Positions 45,398-52,696 of a DNA stretch of 64,000 nucleotides are shown in pieces; the first letter of the stretch is position 1; each line of letters opens with the position of its first letter. The DNA comes from JAXMBN01 sp046349875. GTDB lineage: Bacteria; Planctomycetota; Planctomycetia; Pirellulales; Pirellulaceae. Position numbers and translations under genes: made by a program. The DNA is taken from the NCBI GenBank assembly GCA_046349875.1, contig JAXMBN010000005.1:144159-208158 (forward strand), in the 5' to 3' direction. The notes below the pieces were generated by a model. The model searched no databases. It saw nothing but the letters and a program-made list of their open reading frames with translations, and had not been told where the DNA came from.

Positions 45398-45692
45398 TGA
45401 TGGCGATCATCGTCAAGAAAGTGAGTCCACTATAAAGCGCGTAAAAGGCGGAGAAGAGTTTGGCCGGGGTGGAAGGCATGGGATTGACCGGGCCCATGCC
45501 GGTGAGAATCATCGCCGCGTTCAGGAGAGCATCGTCCCAGGCGAGTTGGCCAAAATAGCAATAGCCCGCGGTCCCCACGATGAGGCTGACTGCGATGATC
45601 ACCAGCGTCACCAGGAAGCTCCGCAACAATCGCCATGCGAATGAAGAAAACGACAGGAGGCGTTCGTTCCGTTTTTCATAATGATCCAACAC
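45330..45692 (-). CDS. Small two-helix channel-like membrane protein
   Basis: 120 residues with two clear membrane helices (FLVTLVIIAVSLIVGTAGYCYF, LTFLTMIAIIIAPIYHRFL). Between them NAAMILTGMGPVNPMP sits where a potassium-channel pore loop would be, but the selectivity signature (TVGYG) is absent. The family is widespread and often listed as two-pore-like or ion channel 2 related; ion conduction is unproven. The overlap with the end of the YfhO-like gene is on the opposite strand and is the reason for caution, though membrane topology and composition support a real gene. Confidence 0.75.
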   Translation of the reverse strand: MLDHYEKRNERLLSFSSFAWRLLRSFLVTLVIIAVSLIVGTAGYCYFGQLAWDDALLNAAMILTGMGPVNPMPSTPAKLFSAFYALYSGLTFLTMIAIIIAPIYHRFLHHFHLDEEDYGK

Positions 45693-45971
45693 GATCGAAC
45701 TCCCGGGTGTGAAAATGCGTAACGATGATGAGGCATTGATTGGACACTTGGTGTGCAGTGGCGAGTATCCTTCAATGGATTGTTTTAGGATAGTTTTCTT
45801 GGTGACATTTCGGTTACCGATTGGATCCTAGAGATTCGCTCATTCTGCCAAAAGTGACTTCGCTGGTGGAAAAATGGTGGGGGGTTGCTTCCCTCCTCCG
45901 ATGAATGGGGTTTAATGAAGAGATCCTCCCTGCGTTCCTGCCGCAGCGTTCCCACCTATTCGGAATTATTC

Positions 45972-47117
45972 ATGGTACCGTTTGATTTTCAGCATCGAAC
46001 CCGCTTTGTGTTTGGACCAGGAAAGGTCCGCGAGTTGGGAGCGTTCGCAAAGGAATTGGGATGTCGGCGAGTGCTGATGGTCAGCGATCACGGGGTAGTT
46101 GCCGCTGGCCATTTTCAGAAAGGCCTTCAGGCTTTGCAGGAAGCAGGCCTAGAGACAGCGTCCTTTCATGAGTTTCGCGAGAATCCCAACGACGAGCATG
46201 TAAAGTTCGGTGTGGCGGTCGCGCAGGATTTTCAGCCTGATCTCCTAGTGGGGCTCGGTGGTGGAAGTTCGATGGACTGCGCTAAAGGTATTAACTTTGT
46301 TTATAGCGGGGGTGGCAGGATCCAAGACTATTGGGGAGTTGGAAAAGCGACCAGGCCGATGCTGCCGATGATCGCGGTTCCAACGACCGCAGGGACTGGA
46401 AGCGAGGCTCAATCGTTTGCCCTGATTAGTGACTCGCAGACGCACACCAAGATGGCTTGCGGCGATCCCAAGGCGGCCTGCCGTATTGCGATCTTGGATC
46501 CTGAATTGACGCTGACGCAGCCGGCGCGTGTCACGGCGCTGACAGGTGTCGATGCATTGACGCATGCCTTGGAAACATTTGTGACCAAGAAGCGAAATGG
46601 ATTGTCTTTGGTCTATTCTCGCGAGGCATGGCGTTTATTGAGTCGAGGTTTTCCGTTGGTATTGGAGGATGGGACCAATGTGGAAGCTCGTGGCTGGATG
46701 CAGTGGGGAGCATGTTTGGCAGGGTTGGCCATTGAAACATCGATGTTGGGAGTGGCTCATGCAACGGCCAATCCATTGACGGCGCGGTACGGTACCACGC
46801 ATGGTCAGGCAGTGGGGGTGATGATGCCTCACGTTATTCGATGGAATGGTGAACACTATTCGGATTGGTATCACGAATTGTGGCGCGAGACCAATCGCGA
46901 TGGAAACCTATCAGGCGATTCGGTTGAATCGTTGGCAACCTGGATGGAATCGATGGTAGCTCGTTGCGGTTTAGAGACTCGATTGGAAGATTGTGGCGTA
47001 GCCCGCGAGGATCTAGCAGCGCTTCCGCAAGAAGCCGTAAAGCAATGGACCGCTTCATTTAATCCGCGGCCCGTATCGCTTGACGATGCTCGTGCCCTTT
47101 ACGAAGCGGCATGGTAA
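45972..47117 (+). CDS. Iron-containing alcohol dehydrogenase
   Basis: 381-residue Fe-dependent (group III) alcohol dehydrogenase. The NAD-binding motif GLGGGSSMDCAK, VPTTAGTGSE, the metal-ligand Asp in GVDALTHALE and the His ligands in GVAHATANPL and GTTHGQAVG are present. The product starts MVPFDFQHRTRFVFGPG, the usual family N-terminus, at 45972. The frame continues upstream (ATG at 45915 with GGGG before it), which would add 19 residues. Substrate is unknown; these enzymes reduce aldehydes or oxidise alcohols and diols. The PQQ-like gene follows after 37 bases, so co-transcription is likely. Confidence 0.9.
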   Translation: MVPFDFQHRTRFVFGPGKVRELGAFAKELGCRRVLMVSDHGVVAAGHFQKGLQALQEAGLETASFHEFRENPNDEHVKFGVAVAQDFQPDLLVGLGGGSSMDCAKGINFVYSGGGRIQDYWGVGKATRPMLPMIAVPTTAGTGSEAQSFALISDSQTHTKMACGDPKAACRIAILDPELTLTQPARVTALTGVDALTHALETFVTKKRNGLSLVYSREAWRLLSRGFPLVLEDGTNVEARGWMQWGACLAGLAIETSMLGVAHATANPLTARYGTTHGQAVGVMMPHVIRWNGEHYSDWYHELWRETNRDGNLSGDSVESLATWMESMVARCGLETRLEDCGVAREDLAALPQEAVKQWTASFNPRPVSLDDARALYEAAW

Positions 47118-47154
47118 GTGTTCCTTGAAAACCATTAACCGAAACAGGTGGCAT

Positions 47155-48276
47155 ATGTCTCGACGGTATTCGATGAATGCATGGTTTGGCCTTGTACTGG
47201 GTATGGCCGTGGCATTACCGGGAAAGAGTGCAGATTGGACTACCTTTCGTGGATCGGCAGATTGCCAAGGGCAAAGTGCATCGAAGCTTCCAGACTCGTT
47301 GGAAAAGCTGTGGGAGTTTCGCGTCGAGAAAGGGGCATTCGAAGGGACACCGATCATCGTGGGTGATCGAGTCTTCATCGGAGATCTCGATGGAGAAGCC
47401 TATTGCCTTCGACTTCAAGATGGAGAAGTTGTTTGGAAGAAGGAATCCGAGAGTGGATACATCGCCAGTCCGGCCTATCACAACGATGTTGTGATCTTTG
47501 CAAACTACGACGGAATGGTGTTGGCTTTTCGCGCTAGTGATGGCGAATCGTTGTGGACTTATGAGACGCAGGCTCAAATCGATTCGGGTGCAAATTTTTT
47601 CGGCGACAATGCGCTGATCACGAGCGAAGATGGCAGTTTGTATGCGCTCGATCTCAAAACAGGTAAGTTGCAATGGAAGTATGAAACGGGTGATCAATTG
47701 CGATGTTCTCCATCCATCTCCAACCAACGAACTTTTCTGGGTGGCTGCGATGGGCAGTTGCACATTGTCGATGTGACAACGGGCAAGGCTGCGGGAGAGA
47801 AAGTGCCATTGGGTGGCCCAACGGGAAGCACCCCTGCTGCCATGAATCAACTCATCGTCGTGCCAACCCATGGTGGTCCGATCCTTGGAATCGATGCCCG
47901 GAATGGCAAGGTTGTATGGAATTACAACGACACCGAGCGAAGTCCCGAGGTGAAATCCTCGCCAGCGTTATGGGGGAATACGGCTTTTGTAACCACTCGA
48001 AATCGTCGCCTTTTGGCGCTGGATGTCGAAACGGGAAATCTGCAATGGGAAGCCATCTTGCGTAAGCGAAGTGACTCGTCGCCCATCGTATGTGATGGCA
48101 AGGTTTATGTCGGTGCTGCCGACGGAAGACTGTATGCGTTCGATGCGAAAAATGGCAAAGAGGTTTGGGTAAAGGAGTTTCAAGGGGCGTTTGCTGGATC
48201 GCCAGCGATTGCCGATGGAAAACTCCTGATTGCAACCGATAAGGGTAGTGTGTTTTGCCTCGGGGCGAAGCCATAG
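47155..48276 (+). CDS. Exported PQQ-like beta-propeller protein
   Basis: 373 residues. A signal peptide (SRRYSMNAWFGLVLGMAVALPGKSA) precedes repeated propeller blades: DRVFIGDLDGEAYCLRLQDG, GSLYALDLKTGKLQWKYETG, GPILGIDARNGKVVWNY, RRLLALDVETGNLQWE and GRLYAFDAKNGKEVWVKEF (each a W-containing PQQ-type blade). No PQQ-ligand or catalytic residues can be assigned from the sequence, so it may be a scaffold or binding protein rather than a dehydrogenase. The ATG at 47155 has AGGTGG close upstream. It follows the Fe-alcohol dehydrogenase. Confidence 0.88.
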   Translation: MSRRYSMNAWFGLVLGMAVALPGKSADWTTFRGSADCQGQSASKLPDSLEKLWEFRVEKGAFEGTPIIVGDRVFIGDLDGEAYCLRLQDGEVVWKKESESGYIASPAYHNDVVIFANYDGMVLAFRASDGESLWTYETQAQIDSGANFFGDNALITSEDGSLYALDLKTGKLQWKYETGDQLRCSPSISNQRTFLGGCDGQLHIVDVTTGKAAGEKVPLGGPTGSTPAAMNQLIVVPTHGGPILGIDARNGKVVWNYNDTERSPEVKSSPALWGNTAFVTTRNRRLLALDVETGNLQWEAILRKRSDSSPIVCDGKVYVGAADGRLYAFDAKNGKEVWVKEFQGAFAGSPAIADGKLLIATDKGSVFCLGAKP

Positions 48277-48293
48277 TTAAACTAAGAGATTAC

Positions 48294-48379
48294 CGTTGAA
48301 GGGTTCGAATTCACGATGATGGTGGCGAGGCGCAGCAAGCGCTGGCTACGTACTGTATAGCCCTCAACGTTTTCATTTT
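48294..48379 (+). terminator. Long hairpin with following T-rich stretch
   Basis: CGTTGAAGGG (48294-48303) pairs with CCCTCAACG (48361-48369) with one bulged A, followed by TTTTCATTTT. The 57-base loop contains a smaller GCGC/GCGC hairpin. It lies between the PQQ-like gene and the radical SAM operon. It could be a terminator for the former or a structured leader for the latter. Confidence 0.4.
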
Positions 48380-48397
48380 CGATCAAAAGGTTTTCGC

Positions 48398-49711
48398 ATG
48401 GCGACCGATGCCGTAAAAACGGAAGTGGGTAGTTACTTCATATCGAACTACCCACCCTATTCCCAATGGAAGAAAGAGCATCTGCCCGAGATCGAGCAGG
48501 CGCTTCAAAGTCCGCCTCGTCCTGATCGACCGTTAGGGCTTTACCTCCATATTCCGTTCTGTCGCAAGCGATGCAAGTTTTGTTACTTCAAAGTCTTCAC
48601 TCAGGTGAAGTCGGAAGAGATCGAATCGTATGTGTCGGCGCTGAGCCATGAAATTGAATTGGTGAGTCGCCTTCCAGTGATGGGAGGACGTCCGTTTCAA
48701 TTCGTCTACTTTGGAGGAGGAACTCCAAGCTTCCTTTCGCCGAAGCAGTTGACGAGTTTGGTGGATCGCTTGCGAGCCAACATATCATGGGACAAAGCAG
48801 AAGAAGTCACCTTTGAATGTGAACCTGGTACGCTGAGTGAAACGAAGGTGCATACACTTCGCGAACTCGGTGTGACTCGGCTAAGTCTTGGCGTCGAGAA
48901 CTTTACTGATGCGATTCTCGAAGAGAATGGTCGAGCGCATCTTTCGAAGGAAGTCTATCGCGCGTGGGAGTGGATCACTGCGGCTCAGTTTCCCAATGTC
49001 AACATCGATCTAATATCGGGTATGGTGGGTGAAACGTGGGATAACTGGAAGGACAATATTCGTCGCGCGATCGAGCTTTCTCCAGAGAGCATCACCATCT
49101 ATCAAATGGAATTGCCTTTCAACACGGTGTTTTCCAAAGATCTTTTGACGGGTGAGAAGAAGGAGACGCCGGTCGCCGATTGGCCGACGAAACGGGCGTG
49201 GGTCAAGTATGCGTTTGAAGAGTTCTTGGCCGCTGGATATTCGATCAATAGCGCCTATACGGTGGTTAAGGATCCCAAGAAGGTTAACTTCAGCTATCGC
49301 GACAATCTCTTCGATGGATCGGATTTGTTAGCCACGGGCATCGCGAGTTTTGGTCATGCTTCCGGGATCCATTATCAAAACCTTCCGGAATGGAAAGACT
49401 ACATCGGCAGTCTATTGGAACAAGACCGTCTTCCATTGGGACGAGCATATCGACCGACGGCTCACCAGCTTTTGGTTCGCGAATTGATTTTGAAGATCAA
49501 GAAGGGGACGCTGAGCGTTGCGCATTTTAAGAATCGGTATGGGATCGATATCATCGAGCAATGGAAGTCGGTGTGGGAAGAGTATCGAGAGGAAGGTTGG
49601 TTGACCTTCGATTCGGAGAAGGTCGAATTGACAATGGAAGGTCTCTTGCGTGCAGATGGACTCTTACCCGCCTTCTTTGAAGACGAGTTTCGTGGGGTTC
49701 GGTATACATGA
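48398..49711 (+). CDS. Radical SAM protein related to coproporphyrinogen III oxidase/HemW
   Basis: 437-residue radical SAM enzyme. The cluster motif is CRKRCKFC (Cys55, Cys59, Cys62), in the HemN/HemW-like setting LYLHIPFCRKRCKFCYFK. The SAM-binding YFGGGTPSFLS follows, then FECEPGTLSE, RLSLGVENF and NVNIDLISGMVGET, and a HemN-type C-terminal domain (HQLLVRELILKIKKG). It overlaps an H-protein-like gene by ATGA and that gene overlaps a ferredoxin gene, so all three are surely one unit. Whether it is a heme chaperone (HemW), an oxidase or another SAM enzyme is not decidable; the partners argue for something other than plain heme synthesis. The AAAGG ribosome site supports the ATG at 48398. Confidence 0.9.
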   Translation: MATDAVKTEVGSYFISNYPPYSQWKKEHLPEIEQALQSPPRPDRPLGLYLHIPFCRKRCKFCYFKVFTQVKSEEIESYVSALSHEIELVSRLPVMGGRPFQFVYFGGGTPSFLSPKQLTSLVDRLRANISWDKAEEVTFECEPGTLSETKVHTLRELGVTRLSLGVENFTDAILEENGRAHLSKEVYRAWEWITAAQFPNVNIDLISGMVGETWDNWKDNIRRAIELSPESITIYQMELPFNTVFSKDLLTGEKKETPVADWPTKRAWVKYAFEEFLAAGYSINSAYTVVKDPKKVNFSYRDNLFDGSDLLATGIASFGHASGIHYQNLPEWKDYIGSLLEQDRLPLGRAYRPTAHQLLVRELILKIKKGTLSVAHFKNRYGIDIIEQWKSVWEEYREEGWLTFDSEKVELTMEGLLRADGLLPAFFEDEFRGVRYT

Positions 49712-50169
49712 GCGACTCCCTGATCTTCATGATGGGTGAGTTCCAGGCTGAGTTCCCTACCGATCGTCACTACGCAAAGAACCATATGTGGGCGATTCCG
49801 TTGGGTGGTCAACGATATCGATTTGGATTTTCAGCTTACGCAGTACGACTGCTTCAGGATATCTACTTCTTAGACTTCTCTATGGAGGCAGGTGCAACGA
49901 TTGCGCTGCGACAAGAGTTTGGCACGATCGAGAGTAAGAAGGCTGAAAGTGGACTGTACTCGCCAATGGATGGAAAGATCATGGCCATCAACCCGATGGT
50001 TTTATCCGATCCTTCGGCCATCAATGTCGACAAATATGGCGATGGTTGGTTGATGGAACTGGAAGGAGAAGGAGCCGAACTGCTTTCTCCTCAAGAGTAT
50101 TTGCAACATTTGGAATCGGCATGGGTAGTTGCCCAGCGTACGATCAAGGGACAAGTCAATGCCGAATGA
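49708..50169 (+). CDS. Glycine-cleavage H-like lipoyl carrier protein
   Basis: 153 residues with the biotinyl/lipoyl-fold of GcvH. The expected lipoylation loop is FGTIESKKAESGLYSPMDGKI, with Lys78 at the lipoyl position of the ESxKA motif, and DKYGDGWLMEL matches the H-protein C-terminal strand. The N-terminal HYAKNHMWAIP corresponds to the HEW region. GcvP, GcvT and Lpd are not in this window, so a role in glycine cleavage is doubtful. Overlap with the radical SAM gene (ATGA) and with the ferredoxin gene (11 bases) ties it to redox or group transfer. H-like proteins are known to serve lipoate-linked sulfur oxidation; that is only an analogy. Confidence 0.85.
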   Translation: MSDSLIFMMGEFQAEFPTDRHYAKNHMWAIPLGGQRYRFGFSAYAVRLLQDIYFLDFSMEAGATIALRQEFGTIESKKAESGLYSPMDGKIMAINPMVLSDPSAINVDKYGDGWLMELEGEGAELLSPQEYLQHLESAWVVAQRTIKGQVNAE

Positions 50170-51241
50170 GATTTTGACCATTGTGGTTTCGCACGGCCAA
50201 AGCCGCAACCCAGAGAAGCGAGCGTTAGAGGATGCGCTGCTCAAGGCGGCATCGTCATTGGCGCAGACTCGAGTGTTATCTGTTCCGCATTTGTATGACT
50301 TGGCTCCCAAAGGAGAAAGTCTGCAATGTTTGCGATCGGTTGAGGGCCCCTTGTTGATCTTCAGTTGGTTGTTTGAACGACCAGCGCATTGGGTATTGGA
50401 CCGCAACGGAGTTCGGGGACAAGTCGGTGAAGTGGAGTTGAAAGGGGATGAAGAGGAGGACGAAGACGAGGAAGAAGAGTCGAGCGAAGATGATGAAAGC
50501 CGTGTGATCGCTCAGTACCCTCGACCTTCGCGCAAGATCTATTGCGTGGACCTTCGTGTGCGTGAAACGGTTGAGCCTTTTGTTGAAGAGCTGCGTCGGA
50601 TCTATGAATCATGTCGCGAAGAAGCTCGCCAATCAACACTTGAAAGTGCTCGACAGCGTTTCGAAAACCCAGTGAATTCCACTGCGTTAGCCATTGATGG
50701 AAGTGGTAAGTTAGCGTTGCAGGATACATCGATGGACATGCCCGTGGCTCACGAGCAGGTTCTTACGGTGGCTGAGCATCCACAGCGACGATGGTATCCG
50801 GTGATCGACTTTAGTCGGTGCACGAATTGCATGGAATGCATCGACTTCTGCTTGTTTGGAGTGTACGGAGTCGATGATGCGCAGACGATCCTGGTAGAAC
50901 AGCCCGACAATTGCCGGAAGGGTTGCCCTGCATGCTCGCGAGTTTGTCCATCCAATGCGATTATGTTTCCGCAACACAAGACTCCAGCCATTGCCGGAGC
51001 CCAGGTGGATGCGGGAAGCATGAAGATCGATCTTTCAAAACTGTTTGGGGCTCCAGATCGCGAAGAGGATCCCATGGCCGCGGCAGCGCGTGAACGGGAT
51101 GAGCAGTTGATATTGGCCGGTAGATCCGCTGTGGGTATGCAGGGATTGGAGCAAGCCGAATCAACGCCACCAAGCAATCCTACGCGGTCGAAAGATGAGT
51201 TCGATCAATTGCTTGATCAACTCGATTCGATGGACCTATAG
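50159..51241 (+). CDS. Two-cluster ferredoxin-domain protein with extra domains
   Basis: 360 residues. An N-terminal alpha/beta domain (EILTIVVSHGQSRNPEKRALE, about 1-90) is followed by a very acidic linker (about 97-114), a helical part, a ferredoxin domain and a C-terminal charged tail. The ferredoxin holds two 4Fe-4S motifs: Cys221, 224, 227, 231 (CTNCMECIDFC) and Cys252, 256, 259, 263 (CRKGCPACSRVC). The N-terminal VVSHGQ resembles small chelatase-like folds (CbiX type), but this is only a resemblance. It starts inside the H-like gene. In this operon it probably delivers electrons to the radical SAM enzyme or the lipoyl arm. Confidence 0.85.
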   Translation: MPNEILTIVVSHGQSRNPEKRALEDALLKAASSLAQTRVLSVPHLYDLAPKGESLQCLRSVEGPLLIFSWLFERPAHWVLDRNGVRGQVGEVELKGDEEEDEDEEEESSEDDESRVIAQYPRPSRKIYCVDLRVRETVEPFVEELRRIYESCREEARQSTLESARQRFENPVNSTALAIDGSGKLALQDTSMDMPVAHEQVLTVAEHPQRRWYPVIDFSRCTNCMECIDFCLFGVYGVDDAQTILVEQPDNCRKGCPACSRVCPSNAIMFPQHKTPAIAGAQVDAGSMKIDLSKLFGAPDREEDPMAAAARERDEQLILAGRSAVGMQGLEQAESTPPSNPTRSKDEFDQLLDQLDSMDL

Positions 51242-51244
51242 TCT

Positions 51245-52459
51245 TCATCGACGAGCAAGCATCACTTCAGCCCCTTGGCGATCGAGGCTTTGGCGACCTG
51301 CCTCGAGAATAGCAGTGACGGCATAGGTGTCTTCGATCGTCGCGAGCTTGGTTTGGAAATCGGACGGACGAGCTCGACCGGCTTGGATTTCGCGGGCCGC
51401 ATCGATGAAGACTTCCAAGCTTCGATAGCCATAAGCACTTTGGCCAGCGAAGTACCCATCGCTGTCGGGTGTGTATTTCATAAAGAGCGGATTGAGCGAA
51501 CTGAATCCAGTGGAATCGTTGGCCATGGAATAGCCGCGATGGGCTTGATCGACTTGGATTTCTCCTGCCTGCCCTGCGTAGAAAAATCGCTGTTGAGAGT
51601 GCACATCGCTTTTGGGTGCGATCCATGAGGCCGTATAGATGGCTGTTCCTAAAGAACCATCTTCGATGTTGCGCCATCGCGTGAGCAACGTGATCGAATC
51701 CTCGGTTGGGATCCCTTGCGAGTGAGCGACACCAGTCGCAGCAGAAGCGACAACCGATATGGGCTCTGCGAAGGAACGAACGCTCCATGCGTGGAAATCG
51801 ATATGGTGCGAGTTGAGATAGTAACTGATATCGCTCGACTTGCCGGCCCATTGCCGAAAGGTCTCGAGCTGCGACTTCGGCTGACTCATGTACGATTGAA
51901 AGAAGCTGAACTTTCCGAGATCGCGAATGCGATCGCGCGCATCAACGTAGATGGGGTCCCACCGCTTGTGGACTTCCATGGCTACCAGGACATCGTGATG
52001 TTTGGCTGCTTGTATGAGCTGGAGATGTTCCTGAGTCGTCTTGACGATTGGTTTAGCGATCAAGACGTGGCAGCCTTGTTGAATCGCCGCCATTGCAATT
52101 TCAAAATGGGTGTCGTCCGGAGTAAAGATCGTGACAATGTCACCACGTTTCAATTGCGAAAGGGCATGGCGATAGGCCATGGAGTCTTTGGCAACATCGT
52201 CACCTGGATAGGTTTGTACCGAAACGTCCATATTGCGATAGCGATCGGCAATCGCCTTCTGAAAGTGGTCACGCAGGATGGGAAAACGAGTCCCATTGGT
52301 ACCAGCAATTGCTAGTTGGCCAACCTTTCCGCGGCGTTTCAAATCGAAAAGGACGATTCCAATGACTCCAGCTCTTTTGTCGGACGCAGATTGCGAACCA
52401 TGCGCGAGACCAGAGGTGTACTCTCCTGTTCCGACCATGAGAACGGAAGGTAGTTGCAT
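51245..52459 (-). CDS. Gfo/Idh/MocA-type oxidoreductase
   Basis: 404 residues. A Rossmann-like N-terminal part (IVTIFTPDDTHFEIAMAAIQQGCHVLIAKPIVKT, key motif AKP) and a C-terminal beta-sheet domain (EVHKRWDPIYVDARDRI, YYLNSHHIDFHAW) match the family. The EVHKR and HHIDFHAW stretches carry the Lys/His residues usual for dehydrogenation of sugars or cyclitols. The N-terminal MVGTGEYTSGL replaces the usual GxGxxG start and the family's coenzyme loop is longer than normal. AAAGGG seven bases before the ATG at 52459 supports the start. Substrate unknown. Convergent with the ferredoxin gene. Confidence 0.88.
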   Translation of the reverse strand: MQLPSVLMVGTGEYTSGLAHGSQSASDKRAGVIGIVLFDLKRRGKVGQLAIAGTNGTRFPILRDHFQKAIADRYRNMDVSVQTYPGDDVAKDSMAYRHALSQLKRGDIVTIFTPDDTHFEIAMAAIQQGCHVLIAKPIVKTTQEHLQLIQAAKHHDVLVAMEVHKRWDPIYVDARDRIRDLGKFSFFQSYMSQPKSQLETFRQWAGKSSDISYYLNSHHIDFHAWSVRSFAEPISVVASAATGVAHSQGIPTEDSITLLTRWRNIEDGSLGTAIYTASWIAPKSDVHSQQRFFYAGQAGEIQVDQAHRGYSMANDSTGFSSLNPLFMKYTPDSDGYFAGQSAYGYRSLEVFIDAAREIQAGRARPSDFQTKLATIEDTYAVTAILEAGRQSLDRQGAEVMLARR

Positions 52460-52696
52460 GCCAATGCCCTTTCGAATGGTGGGCGATGTGAAGAAGAGAA
52501 TTGAGCCGAAGATGGGGTGGTTATTGTAGCAGGTGGAGTCAGGATGAGCGGGGAGGTCGAAAGGGTCGCGATGGAGGGAACCTCGCCGATTGGGAGGAGT
52601 TTCATCTTCAACAAACTGCCGGGATCGCGGTGCTGAATCTCGCCAAGTCGGTTATGCTAATGGACTCCTTTTACCTCTCCCTCCGCGAGTCGAATC

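Noticed and set aside
48301..48312. GGTTCGAAT-type box, possible tRNA
   Set aside because: No cloverleaf can be drawn; the segment is part of a long bulged hairpin.
48398..49711. Confident naming as hemW or hemN
   Set aside because: The radical SAM motif fits, but operon partners and divergent residues leave the function open.
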